64,000 nt of DNA from Prochlorococcus sp. AG-402-K10 (GCA_003216835.1 QCIF01000006.1:1-64000); one strand, 5' to 3'; shown: positions 1 through 7,301, counted from the stretch's first letter. Notes: generated by a model not told the origin, from the letters alone. Translations and numbers: made by a program.

Positions 1-815
1 GATTTGCCCCAGGGTTTGATGATGTATCTATTTATAGAAATACTGATAAACAAGGAGTATGGGTTGCATGCCTAGATAATGAACCAATAGGTTGTATTGC
101 CTGCATAAAATATAATTCCTCGTATGGTTTTATAGGTTTATTTATTGTAAAAAAAGAATTCCGAAATAATGGCTATGGGGTTAGATTATGGAAACATGCA
201 CTCGATTACTTAAACAATGTTGATTGTATTGGGTTAGAGGCTGCTCCAGATAGATTGAATGATTACCAAAATTGGGGTTTCAAGAAATCTTCAATTACAA
301 ATAGATGGAAATCAAACGGCTTCCAAGATCTACCATTGAGTAATTTCTATACAGATCAATATCATTCTTTTAAAGTTGTACCGGGGAATCAAATTACCTC
401 AGAAGCAGTCTTAATATATGATTCGCAGAGAGAACCTAGTCCTAGACCTCACTTTCTAAATGGTTGGTTGAATAATCCATACGGGAATGTGAGCGTGATT
501 ATAGATGATAACGGGATGTGCCATGGATTTGGGAGAATAAGACCTTGTGTCTTGAAGGATAATAGCCGAGGTTGGAGAATAGGACCTCTTCTCGCGGATA
601 CCCCTCCACTTGCTGAGTTACTCATCAGGAAATTAGTTGGTAATTTAGACGCTCAAATTTTATTGGATTGTTCTAATCTTAATCCTTATGCAAATTATCT
701 TTTATCCAGTTTAGGTTTTGAGGAGATTTCAAAAACTTATAGAATGTATAAAGGTCTTCAACCTCCATGCCCAATGAATCAAGTATACGGACTCGCTTGC
801 TTGGAGCTGGGATGA
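1..815 (+). CDS. GNAT family N-acetyltransferase, 5' end outside window
   Basis: The reading frame is already open at base 3, so the true start lies upstream. The visible N-terminal part carries the acetyl-CoA binding signature of GNAT enzymes: a beta strand (GFIGLFIVKKEF) followed by RNNGYG, matching the R-x-x-G-x-G/A pyrophosphate loop, then helix VRLWKHAL. Behind it lies a second half of about 150 residues ending in YGLACLELG, as in two-domain GNAT proteins. The first internal ATG (255) would delete the cofactor motif, so it is not the real start. The acceptor substrate cannot be told. Family assignment is good; function beyond acetyl transfer is unknown. Confidence 0.8.
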   Translation, partial: FAPGFDDVSIYRNTDKQGVWVACLDNEPIGCIACIKYNSSYGFIGLFIVKKEFRNNGYGVRLWKHALDYLNNVDCIGLEAAPDRLNDYQNWGFKKSSITNRWKSNGFQDLPLSNFYTDQYHSFKVVPGNQITSEAVLIYDSQREPSPRPHFLNGWLNNPYGNVSVIIDDNGMCHGFGRIRPCVLKDNSRGWRIGPLLADTPPLAELLIRKLVGNLDAQILLDCSNLNPYANYLLSSLGFEEISKTYRMYKGLQPPCPMNQVYGLACLELG

Positions 816-894
816 TTACCTCTATAATTTTTAATTTATTTTCTTCTTATGATGTCCCTATATTTAAGAAATTTTATTCTTTATATTAATGAGT

Positions 895-1146
895 TCAGTC
901 TTCAGAAGTTTTTAAAATTTTTTCTACGATATCTGCGTTGATTATTATGATTTCTCCATTATCAATATTTGCTACTTGAAACAAGGTCCATGAATTGGGA
1001 TTTCTTGCTCCTCCAATACAGTTAATAACATATCCAACCCAATAATCATGTTGCTTTTTTTTAGTATCCGGGTAATTTTCGTGATTTTTAATTACTACGT
1101 AATCACCAGGCCTAACTAAAAGAAACTCAGAACTTACCGAACGCAC
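895..1146 (-). CDS. DUF3104 family protein
   Basis: 83 residues with a GTG start. The pattern VRPGDYVVIKN, then DYWVGYVIN, GGARNP, LFQVANID and a final INADIVEKI is what I recall for DUF3104, a small beta-rich family found in Prochlorococcus and marine Synechococcus with no known role. There is no signal peptide or membrane segment. It is transcribed away from the GNAT gene and stands alone. The family call rests on remembered motif order, not a search. Confidence 0.7.
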   Translation of the reverse strand: MRSVSSEFLLVRPGDYVVIKNHENYPDTKKKQHDYWVGYVINCIGGARNPNSWTLFQVANIDNGEIIIINADIVEKILKTSED

Positions 1147-1355
1147 AACAGATAAAAAATGGTACTTATGTACTATAGACGAATTGCGGCGCTTTAGGTT
1201 CTGACCTTTGGGTTGATTTTCAAATTCGAGGAAAGGTAAACATAAAATAGAATTTAATAAAATTGCTTTAATTGCAGCATTATTGGGTTAAATTTTAGCT
1301 TTGAGGGATGCTTATATAGCAAGAGATACTCCTGGGTAAAATTTAAAAATTGTTT

Positions 1356-1571
1356 TTAAATTAAGTAAGCTTTTAGTTGATCTAGAATCTCAGCACGGTT
1401 AGATAATAATTTTGTAAATACTAGATATAGCAATGCTCCCATAGCAATTCTTCCGTTTATTTTCTCAAACTGCCTTAAATTGTTAATCAATTTTTTTTTT
1501 GCAACTACACTAAATTTAGGGTGTGAGATAAATAAAAAAGTATTAATTACTGCTAAATAAAAAATTAAAAT
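1356..1571 (-). pseudogene. HLIP-like (chlorophyll-binding helix) fragment without a normal start
   Basis: The minus strand is open from just after a stop to TAA at 1356-1358. It contains FEKINGRIAMGALLYL, which matches the ExxNGRxAMxG chlorophyll-binding helix of high-light-inducible and Cab proteins. A short hydrophobic stretch (NTFLFISHP) lies upstream. There is no ATG or GTG before the motif. The only usual start is TTG at 1490, directly after a run of ten A residues, and it would give a 44-residue product. I read this as a remnant of an hli-type gene or one altered at the A-run. It could still be a live short HLIP translated from the TTG. Confidence 0.5.
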
Positions 1572-1622
1572 TTAGAAATTATAAGCTTTCCTCAAAAATA
1601 CATTTATTTATTATTTGAGGAG

Positions 1623-1757
1623 TTAAAGCCAACCCTCTTTCATCTCAATATAAAGCCTCTCACTTTCAGCGCAGTTTTGCTTGTTCTCTGTATAGGATTG
1701 CTGCTGCTGCTGTTGTTGAGGTGTTGAACTGCTATTTGAATTTTGAACTTCGCTCAT
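1623..1757 (-). CDS. Small glutamine-rich hypothetical protein (44 aa)
   Basis: ATG at 1757, TAA at 1623. The product starts MSEVQNSNSSSTPQQQQQQ and ends ESERLYIEMKEGWL: a Ser/Gln-rich, probably disordered first half and an acidic amphipathic second half with one Cys. There is no signal peptide or membrane helix. The composition is coding-like (charged tail, few rare codons), and short proteins of this style are common in Prochlorococcus variable regions. Function unknown. Confidence 0.5.
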   Translation of the reverse strand: MSEVQNSNSSSTPQQQQQQQSYTENKQNCAESERLYIEMKEGWL

Positions 1758-1880
1758 GAGAACACTAAAATTTGTTTGTGTTTATTCTCTCATATTCAAA
1801 CCTTTTTTTGTCAACTTAAATTCTTAAATTTTATTTAAATTTTATGGATTATCTTCCTATAAATGAGGTTATCAAAAAAT

Positions 1881-1982
1881 TTATTTCGCCACTGTGGTTT
1901 TGTTGTATAGGAATTTGACTTCCCAATATACAATTGCTAGAAAAATAGCACTTGCAATAATAATTTCAGAGATAGCTAGCAT
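1881..1982 (-). CDS. Small single-span membrane protein (33 aa)
   Basis: ATG at 1982, TAA at 1881-1883. One hydrophobic helix (residues about 2-20, ISEIIIASAIFLAIVYW) is followed by a short basic tail ending TTVAK, the layout of a single-pass thylakoid or plasma membrane miniprotein. A 24-codon ORF on the other strand (starting near 1852) competes but has no helix pattern. No family recognised. Confidence 0.4.
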   Translation of the reverse strand: MLAISEIIIASAIFLAIVYWEVKFLYNKTTVAK

Positions 1983-2133
1983 TTCGTATTTAAGGTACTA
2001 TTTGAATTTTGGTATTAATTTACACAGAATGCAATAGGTACTAATTACATCCAGAATTTTTAAATAAATCTTATTTCACAAAATAACGCTTGAATATAAT
2101 ATAAAATTTTAAATATAGATACTAACTTTACTC

Positions 2134-2568
2134 GTGGAGAACTCCTTAAATATATCCATACTTATACCTTTGCTGCCAATGTTAGCAGCTTTATCTATTT
2201 TTGTTTTATTGGCAAGTTTTAATAGAACAATAAACAGATTAACAAAGCCAGTTAGCGCAATTATTGCATTATCTTTATTCAGTTCTTGTCTTATAAGCTC
2301 TTTCTATTATTTCAAGAAAATTGAAGGAGAATTGTTCTTGTCTAATTTTCTTAAATTATTCGAAGGCACAAATTTGGTAATGCATTTCAATTTGGTTAGT
2401 GAAAAATTTATAAGTTTTTTCGCATTAATAATGATAATTATAATTGGAGTATTATTTTACAAACTGCCAAGGAAAAAAGGTTACGTTTTATTGATGGTAG
2501 GTCTTGGCTTAATCTCCTCCTCAGTAATGCTGTCAATATTGTTAATGGATTTTTCAGCTTTAGCTTAA
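2134..2568 (+). CDS. Multi-span membrane protein, weakly like an NDH-1 antiporter-subunit N-terminus
   Basis: 144 residues from a GTG start. Four hydrophobic segments lie at about residues 7-27, 41-59, 89-107 and 117-140. The opening (NISILIPLLPMLAALSIFVLL, then FNRTINRLTKP) resembles the first helix of NdhF/NdhD-type subunits, but the protein stops long before the proton-channel core, so it cannot be a full subunit. A TATAAT-like box sits about 35 bases upstream in a very AT-rich leader. The NDH similarity is by eye and weak; treat as an uncharacterised membrane protein. Confidence 0.55.
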   Translation: MENSLNISILIPLLPMLAALSIFVLLASFNRTINRLTKPVSAIIALSLFSSCLISSFYYFKKIEGELFLSNFLKLFEGTNLVMHFNLVSEKFISFFALIMIIIIGVLFYKLPRKKGYVLLMVGLGLISSSVMLSILLMDFSALA

Positions 2569-2685
2569 ATTAGAAGTTAGTATTGATAAAGATTTATTGA
2601 GTTCTTGCTGATGATTTAATTCATATTGGGTAATTTTTTTATGATCTGTTCGGTGATTTTTTGTATATTTTTGAGTAAGTAAAAA

Positions 2686-2775
2686 ATGCTTGTGCTTCTA
2701 TTTTTTTTGTTGACATCATATGCATTTTTGGAAAAAAATAGCAAAAAACCAAGATCGATAAATAATCAATTCTAA
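2686..2775 (+). CDS. Possible tiny membrane peptide (29 aa)
   Basis: ATG at 2686, TAA at 2773. The predicted peptide has a hydrophobic helix (LVLLFFLLTSYAFL) followed by a basic tail with KKPR. Its stop lies inside the left arm of an inverted repeat. It is short enough to be chance in AT-rich DNA; only the helix-plus-basic-tail layout supports it. The rest of the stretch 2569-2962 shows no other gene. Confidence 0.25.
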   Translation: MLVLLFFLLTSYAFLEKNSKKPRSINNQF

Positions 2776-2822
2776 GACGTCTGTGAGAATCTATTACTCG
2801 AGAATTGATCTTCTCATTTTTT
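2765..2822 (+). terminator. Inverted repeat with T-run, possible terminator
   Basis: A perfect 9-base inverted repeat (ATCAATTCT at 2765-2773 and AGAATTGAT at 2801-2809) encloses TGAGAA at 2784-2789. TGAGAA in turn pairs with TTCTCA at 2811-2816, and that arm is followed by six T. The two stems are mutually exclusive in part. The second has terminator form, but with a long loop. Confidence 0.3.
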
Positions 2823-2962
2823 CACCATTTCTTTCAGATGTTATGTTTATTTGATAGTCTGGGCAAAATGTTCTTTAATAAAAAATATTTATCTTATAAA
2901 TCTTGCTTTAACATTGAAAAATTTTTTTTTCATGCATTAATTGGTATAGATAAAATTTTTAT

Positions 2963-3103
2963 ATGACATCAGCTGAAAAGATTGCAAATGCTAAAAAGAG
3001 GATTGATGAATTAGAGAGACTTATAAAATTTTGGAATCAGTCAGAAGAAGAGAGTTCTAAGATAGTAAATTTTTCATTCAAAATTGATAATAAAGTTGCT
3101 TAG
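2963..3103 (+). CDS. Small hypothetical protein (46 aa)
   Basis: ATG at 2963, TAG at 3101. The first two thirds (TSAEKIANAKKRIDELERLI) form a regular amphipathic, partly coiled-coil-like helix, followed by EEESS and a basic end. There is no membrane segment. The strong heptad-like pattern and charge make it coding-like in a stretch where chance ORFs are mostly Asn/Ile/Lys/Phe. Function unknown. Confidence 0.5.
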   Translation: MTSAEKIANAKKRIDELERLIKFWNQSEEESSKIVNFSFKIDNKVA

Positions 3104-3240
3104 ATATTGATGATTTAAGTTTGACAGCTTTGGTTAGGTTTTAGCTATCTCAAATATTTATATTTTAATTTTTTTAATATAGAGCAATTAAACCTATTCT
3201 AAAAATGCTTGGAAAGAAATAATCTAAAAGAAAAACCTTT

Positions 3241-3354
3241 ATGAATACATATTCTAAAAAATATTTCGTTCCTATTAAATTTTTACCATGGGTTTTTTGG
3301 GCATTTATTTCTCTATTAAGTTTATATTTGTATACTACGGCATGGATTAGATGA
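3241..3354 (+). CDS. Small single-span membrane protein (37 aa)
   Basis: ATG at 3241, TGA at 3352. A basic start (MNTYSKKYFVPIKF) leads into one Trp-rich membrane helix (LPWVFWAFISLLSLYLY). Positive-inside logic puts the N-terminus in the cytoplasm. It ends 15 bases before the convergent gene at 3369. No family recognised. Confidence 0.45.
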   Translation: MNTYSKKYFVPIKFLPWVFWAFISLLSLYLYTTAWIR

Positions 3355-3368
3355 AACTTTTAGTTTTC

Positions 3369-3677
3369 TCAACTTCTTTTTAGCCAATCAGGAGCGCCAC
3401 CAAACCAGCCTGATATATCATCATCATTTGGATTAAAGTGATTTTCTGTATCTAAGCCTTCAATTCCAAGTGATTGTAAAAGTTTATCAATACCATTTTC
3501 GCTTTTTTCTCCATTTCTTCTGAAGCTATTTGCTTTCTTTAACCAGAGAGAAATAGTCGAATTATGTTGTGCAAATCTCTCAACATATATTCTTTCTTCT
3601 AATGAAATTTCTTGATCTCTTAAAATCCTTCTAATTATCCCTTGAATCTTTAATCTTTTTTGATGACTTAAAAGCAT
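3369..3677 (-). CDS. Conserved picocyanobacterial hypothetical protein (102 aa)
   Basis: A soluble protein. The helical N-terminal half, rich in Arg and Lys (RLKIQGIIRRILRDQEISLEERIYVERFA), is followed by a Ser/Asn linker and an acidic C-terminus containing DDDISGWFGGAPDWLKRS. ISLEER...YVERFA and the Trp-containing tail look conserved rather than random. I do not recognise a named domain. Lone gene, no operon partner. Confidence 0.65.
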   Translation of the reverse strand: MLLSHQKRLKIQGIIRRILRDQEISLEERIYVERFAQHNSTISLWLKKANSFRRNGEKSENGIDKLLQSLGIEGLDTENHFNPNDDDISGWFGGAPDWLKRS

Positions 3678-3945
3678 TTTTAGAATTAAATGATTAATCC
3701 TTTTATAGGAGGCTTAACTAAAAAAATCTTGTCAATGCGAATTTCAACAAATTGATCTTTTTACAGGGTTTTTGGCTGGAAAAGTCTTCAGACTCTAAAA
3801 ATAAATATCAATTGGTCATCAAAAATACATTATTTTATTTAATAAACTTATAAGTTCAATAAATTAGATAAGAAGCGCTAATTTTTTTAGAGATTGGAAG
3901 GTGCTTGGCCTGCCAAGAAGAGCAGTATTGCAAAATAGTAAATAT

Positions 3946-3961
3946 GTACTATTATTAGTAC
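3946..3961. promoter_or_regulatory. Perfect inverted repeat upstream of the 3977 gene
   Basis: GTACTA-ttat-TAGTAC. The left arm also pairs with TAGTA at 3936-3940, giving three alternating TAGTA/TACTA units. It ends 15 bases before the GTG at 3977, so it could be an operator or a hairpin over the start. The spacing (10 bases between GTA and TAC) does not fit the GTA-N8-TAC NtcA site. Confidence 0.3.
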
Positions 3962-3976
3962 AAGCATACTATTCTC

Positions 3977-4183
3977 GTGGAAATTCTTTCATCTTCTCCT
4001 TATGCCACTTTTAATTCAAAAGAGTGGAATTCTCTAGTAAGTAAACGTGACAAGTTTATCAATTCTCCTATAAAAGTTAAAAAGAAGTATTTCAGAGCTT
4101 TTACTTTTGAAAATATTGCAAAACCCAAAGGTCTCCAAGAGAAGAGTGAATTACATGAACAAATGCAACTTATATTCGCATAG
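3977..4183 (+). CDS. Hypothetical protein (68 aa)
   Basis: GTG start. Soluble, basic, with NSKEWNSLVSKRDKFINSPIKVKKKYF and an end rich in Glu/Gln. A minus-strand frame (4000-4194) covers the same bases; I prefer the plus frame because its residue mix is ordinary for a soluble protein, while the minus frame is dominated by Phe, Leu and Ser. No family recognised. Confidence 0.4.
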   Translation: MEILSSSPYATFNSKEWNSLVSKRDKFINSPIKVKKKYFRAFTFENIAKPKGLQEKSELHEQMQLIFA

Positions 4184-4272
4184 AAAAATTTCAAGTAACT
4201 CTTTTTTCTTGAATAGTATTTTAAGAGATCAAATTTTTTGTTAGATTAGTAAAAAGACAAGAAGGATTTAAT

Positions 4273-4572
4273 TTGGCTGTAGATCATGAACTTTTAAAAG
4301 AAGTTACCAAAGAACTTTGGAATACTGTAAAAAAATTAAGACCAGAAATTGATCGACAAACCCGACTTCAATTGGTTTTAAAGGCCTTATTGACTATTGG
4401 AGACTTGCCAGATCAAATGCAAGCTGCAATGGTAGTGGGTGTTTGCGCAGAAATGGATAAGAGCGATTCTGATAGTATCGATAATGATTCTCAAAGCAAA
4501 GAAAAGCAAGCTTCAAGCGCTGTTGATGCTTCTACTGGAAGGAAGGTAGTTAGGAGAAGTTCGGCTAAATAA
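4273..4572 (+). CDS. Conserved picocyanobacterial protein, probably TIGR03894 family
   Basis: 99 residues from a TTG start. A helical core (ELLKEVTKELWNTVKKLRP, then RLQLVLKALLTIGDLP and QMQAAMVVGVCAEMD) is followed by a Ser/Asp/Lys-rich tail ending VVRRSSAK. The core matches my memory of a family described only from Prochlorococcus and marine Synechococcus (TIGR03894), role unknown. The tail is low-complexity and probably disordered. No ATG exists before the conserved core, which supports the TTG. Confidence 0.65.
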   Translation: MAVDHELLKEVTKELWNTVKKLRPEIDRQTRLQLVLKALLTIGDLPDQMQAAMVVGVCAEMDKSDSDSIDNDSQSKEKQASSAVDASTGRKVVRRSSAK

Positions 4573-4588
4573 ACCTTGCAAACTAAGT

Positions 4589-4792
4589 TTATCCTTTGAT
4601 GTTTGTTGAATTGTTTTTAGAAAAACGATTATATAAATAATATGAGATTACTAGGGAAAGTGGTAAAAATATTGAATGTAAAGTCATTACTAGCTCTGTT
4701 TGCCCCATTCCTATAAGGCTTGACTCACTTGGTAGTTGCTCTGACCAAGTGCCAACAAGGTGCCAAGCGTGAGGGACAGATAAGAAAACCAT
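4589..4792 (-). CDS. Small membrane protein (67 aa)
   Basis: ATG at 4792. The N-terminal half is soluble and Trp/Ser-rich (VPHAWHLVGTWSEQLPSESS). It is followed by one membrane helix (about residues 36-55, LVMTLHSIFLPLSLVISYYLY) and a polar tail. Base composition is noticeably less AT-rich than the surrounding spacers, which argues for coding. A shorter version could start at the internal ATG of MGQTEL. No family recognised; convergent with the 4273 gene. Confidence 0.45.
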   Translation of the reverse strand: MVFLSVPHAWHLVGTWSEQLPSESSLIGMGQTELVMTLHSIFLPLSLVISYYLYNRFSKNNSTNIKG

Positions 4793-4943
4793 ATAGAGAC
4801 TATAAGTTAAAATTATGTTCAGGTAAAAATTATCATTCGTGAAAAAATATTTATATTTTCTTGTTATTTCTTAACTAAATATTTAAAGATTAATTTAAGA
4901 CAGAACTGTATTTTATCTCTCTATTTTTTAAGGAGATTTTAAA

Positions 4944-5078
4944 ATGCTTTTGACCTTGCTTGGTTTAGATAAATGTATTTGTCGAAGTTGATACGCTAAG
5001 TACAACTGCCAGAAAGAAAATGTAAGGAACAGCTTTAAGGGGGATGTGCCGTTGACGTTTAGAGATGAAATCCATTAA
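4944..5078 (+). pseudogene. Small ORF interrupted by an in-frame TGA
   Basis: ATG at 4944 lies 7 bases after AAGGAG-type purines. The frame reads 15 codons (MLLTLLGLDKCICRS), meets TGA at 4989-4991, then continues in the same frame for 28 sense codons (YAKYNCQKENVRNSFKGDVP and then LTFRDEIH) to TAA at 5076. The downstream half has a well-mixed, coding-like composition but no start of its own. I read it as a roughly 44-residue protein broken by one base change, or sequence mistaken at that base. No family known. Confidence 0.4.
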
Positions 5079-5242
5079 AAAATTACTATATGTAAACATA
5101 ATAACGAGAAAATGTTCCTTATGTGTGTCAATATTTTTTGTTTTTAGAAATATTTAGAAACAAAGACTAGTTTTCAGCCTCGCTTGATAAGGGTTTTATG
5201 AAAAATATTCTTTACTATATTTATTAGTGTTGAGTTTTTAAG

Positions 5243-5746
5243 ATGAAACCTGTTATTAACGATTTACCAGATTTCAAAAACATAAAACAATTAGAGCAAA
5301 ATTCTCAAAAAGAAGGAAGCGGAATAGTTTATGAGGAATTGTTAGGTATATGGAGGTTTCAGTATGTCTGGAAGAAAGGTTCAGATGAAATAGATAATAT
5401 TTCCAGTACTATTCTTCAAGTTTTATCAGCAAGACTAGAGTTAACTAAAAAAGATCCAGAAAATAATCTGAATTTTGCAATAAAAAATTCAATTAGTTTT
5501 GGGCTACTAAATATTATCTTTACTGGGAGTGCCTCATTAAAAGGCCTAAGACCTCTATTGCCATTTTATTTTGACAACTTCAAAATTAATATTGGCAATT
5601 TTTCAATAATTAATAAGTCAATTAAAAAACCTAAAGAAAAGGAAATGCCTTTCTTCTCCCTAATCGGAATTAGCAAAGTAGATAATTGGATGTGTGCAAG
5701 AGGTAGAGGAGGAGGACTGGCAATATGGATTAGATCTTATAACTAG
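5243..5746 (+). CDS. Conserved cyanobacterial protein, possibly PAP/fibrillin-like
   Basis: 167 residues, ATG start, soluble. It contains EELLGIWRFQYVW, ILQVLSARLEL, the central LKGLRPLLPFYFD and the ending WMCARGRGGGLAIWIRSYN. A 'LLGxWR...' opening with an 'ARGRGGGLAIW' closing strand suggests a lipocalin-like barrel such as the plastid-lipid-associated (fibrillin) proteins, but this is pattern resemblance only. Its stop overlaps that of the convergent Nif11 gene in the shared bases CTAG (5743-5746). Confidence 0.6.
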   Translation: MKPVINDLPDFKNIKQLEQNSQKEGSGIVYEELLGIWRFQYVWKKGSDEIDNISSTILQVLSARLELTKKDPENNLNFAIKNSISFGLLNIIFTGSASLKGLRPLLPFYFDNFKINIGNFSIINKSIKKPKEKEMPFFSLIGISKVDNWMCARGRGGGLAIWIRSYN

Positions 5747-5958
5747 TGATATTCCCCAGGATGCTCAACTTTTCTTACAGTTACTTTATCGACTTTTTGA
5801 CCGTTAAATCTCAAAAGATCATCACCAGAGAAATCATAGCCAAGTCTTTGAGCTATAAGTGCCACATCATCGGCAGTAGACGATGATGTGACTTTTTCTT
5901 TTAAGTTATTGTCTGACTGCATTTTTTTTAAAAATCGTCTGATTTCAGAAAAACTCAT
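5743..5958 (-). CDS. Nif11 domain protein
   Basis: 71 residues. FLKKMQSDNNLKEKV followed by DDVALIAQRLGYDFSGDDLL is the Nif11 domain pattern. In Prochlorococcus and Synechococcus such domains serve as leaders of lanthipeptide precursors (prochlorosins) or stand alone. Here the C-terminal part (NGQKVDKVTVRKVEHPGEYH) has no GG cleavage site and no Cys/Ser/Thr-rich core, and no LanM-like gene is nearby. So it is a stand-alone Nif11 protein of unknown role rather than a lanthipeptide precursor. Confidence 0.75.
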   Translation of the reverse strand: MSFSEIRRFLKKMQSDNNLKEKVTSSSTADDVALIAQRLGYDFSGDDLLRFNGQKVDKVTVRKVEHPGEYH

Positions 5959-6051
5959 GCTAAATAGTTTTGTTTAATTAAGCCTAAAGTATTTGTAAAA
6001 ATCTTTTTTCAATGAAGAACAAGATAAATAGATAGTTATTATACTATTTTT

Positions 6052-6369
6052 ATGACTTACTTATTTCTTTATGTAATTGGAATTATTTTAATATGGTGGA
6101 CTTATAGAGTTGGGTGGCTTGAAGCTCTTAAAACAGTAATTAAAGTTCTAGTTCCTTCTGTTTTTATTATTTTATTTAACATTAAGGGAGGAAGATTACT
6201 ATTTAAAAGCCCTATTGTGGGGTTGTTGAGCGTTTTACCAACTTCGATTTTTATTTACAGAGGTTCATTGCCCCTAGTTAGTTTTATTAATAATTGGATT
6301 GAAAAAAAAAGAAGTGACGATTATGACTCTGAAGTAATAGAAACGGATTCAGTCTCTATAGATGATTAA
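6052..6369 (+). CDS. Membrane protein, uncharacterised (105 aa)
   Basis: Hydrophobic segments at about residues 3-16, 29-44 and 52-70, with GW/WW-rich first helix ends and a strongly acidic C-terminal tail (DDYDSEVIETDSVSIDD). Basic residues between helices (KTVIK, KGGR) suggest a cytoplasmic loop. A TATACT/TATTATAC-like promoter box sits right upstream in a short spacer. Convergent with the 6380 gene. No family recognised. Confidence 0.6.
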   Translation: MTYLFLYVIGIILIWWTYRVGWLEALKTVIKVLVPSVFIILFNIKGGRLLFKSPIVGLLSVLPTSIFIYRGSLPLVSFINNWIEKKRSDDYDSEVIETDSVSIDD

Positions 6370-6379
6370 TTAGTTTGAT

Positions 6380-6775
6380 TCAATCAAAACCAAGAAATAA
6401 TTCTTTGTGGACAACAAGAACATCAAATAAACATGTTCCATAATTTGGACTTAGTGGAATGTTGTCGATATTTACTGCTTCTGCACAAATTAAATGAGCA
6501 TCCCATCTGGTATTGTGCTCACTTATTTTCATTGACCAATCAATGACGTTTTTAAAATGATCTGGCATCCCTGAACCAATTTTTCTGCATATTTGACATA
6601 GAACCGTTAAAAGAGGGGGTCTTGAGTTCCTCTTTAATTCTTTAACAAGACTAGGCTGAGTAAAAACGCTGGTATATCTAATATATTCAATTAATTCAAG
6701 ATCCTCTTTAGTCAGTTGTGCTTTATCTAAGGCTTTTTCAAATTCTTCTATAGGAGTAATTGGTCTTTTTATCAT
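6380..6775 (-). CDS. Conserved cyanobacterial hypothetical protein (131 aa)
   Basis: Soluble, largely helical protein. Recognisable islands are ITPIEEFEKALDKAQLT, RPPLLTVLCQICRKIG and ISEHNTRWDAHLICAEAVN. The CxxC at about residues 82-85 could bind metal or be redox-active, but no second pair is present. It follows tatA with only one base between tatA's stop (6777) and this ATG (6775), so the two are almost certainly cotranscribed. Function unknown. Confidence 0.65.
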   Translation of the reverse strand: MIKRPITPIEEFEKALDKAQLTKEDLELIEYIRYTSVFTQPSLVKELKRNSRPPLLTVLCQICRKIGSGMPDHFKNVIDWSMKISEHNTRWDAHLICAEAVNIDNIPLSPNYGTCLFDVLVVHKELFLGFD

Positions 6776-6776
6776 A

Positions 6777-7067
6777 TTAATTATTATTATTTTCTTGCTT
6801 TGATAAATCCTTTTTTTCTAATTCTTTATTGTCCTGGTAAATTTTATTTTTGGGATTACTTTCTAAAGTTTTAGGTATATCCTCTTTTTCATCATCATTC
6901 ATAACTTGATCAATTTCATTCTGAAATTCATTCGATGCTTTTTTAAGACTTTTCAAAGTTTTACCAAGCTGTTTCCCTAATTCTGGTAGCTTTTTAGGAC
7001 CAAAAATCAAAAGAGCTAAAATCAGGATTACAGTAACTTCTGGTAAACCTACTCCAAATATATTCAT
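6777..7067 (-). CDS. tatA: Twin-arginine translocase subunit TatA/TatE
   Basis: 96 residues. A short periplasmic start, one membrane helix (about 9-22, VTVILILALLIFGP), the FGPKKLPELGKQLGKTL hinge and amphipathic helix of TatA, then a long charged, Lys/Glu/Asn-rich tail ending in NNNN. TatA oligomers form the pathway for folded cofactor-containing proteins across the thylakoid and plasma membranes. TatC is not in the window. It leads a two-gene unit with the uncharacterised gene at 6380. Confidence 0.93.
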   Translation of the reverse strand: MNIFGVGLPEVTVILILALLIFGPKKLPELGKQLGKTLKSLKKASNEFQNEIDQVMNDDEKEDIPKTLESNPKNKIYQDNKELEKKDLSKQENNNN

Positions 7068-7157
7068 AATTAATAACTATTAAATCAATAAGTATATCTA
7101 TTATTTAATATAATCAAATCATTTAAATTTATCACTTTTAGAAGAGCTTTGTTACTC

Positions 7158-7301
7158 TTAAAAAAATTTGAAAATTATTATTGTTAGTATCACGCCTTTA
7201 AAAAAAACTAGCCAAAGTAATTGATAATCGCTTAAATTAAATTTTCTTTGATACCAATTTATAAATTTTTTGTGTTTGTCGATTAGTTTTTTTATTCTCA
7301 C
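7158..7301 (-). CDS. Small single-span membrane protein (47 aa)
   Basis: GTG at 7299-7301, TAA at 7158-7160. A basic N-terminal half (RIKKLIDKHKKFINWYQRK) leads to SDYQLLW and one membrane helix (LVFFKGVILTIIIFKFF) that ends the protein. Such a basic-then-helix layout, with Trp at the interface, is hard to obtain by chance. No ATG alternative in frame. The following spacer 7302-7605 is about 80 percent A+T and shows no gene. Confidence 0.5.
   Translation of the reverse strand: MRIKKLIDKHKKFINWYQRKFNLSDYQLLWLVFFKGVILTIIIFKFF

Noticed and set aside
3946..3961. NtcA binding site
   Set aside because: The GTA...TAC spacing is 10 bases instead of 8, and there is no properly spaced -10 box.
3901..4014. 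GTG-started 37-codon ORF overlapping the 3977 start in another frame
   Set aside because: Overlaps the inverted repeat and the 3977 gene; composition not better than chance.
4000..4194. Minus-strand frame opposite the 3977 gene
   Set aside because: Dominated by Phe, Leu and Ser with no recognisable pattern; the plus frame has a more ordinary soluble composition.
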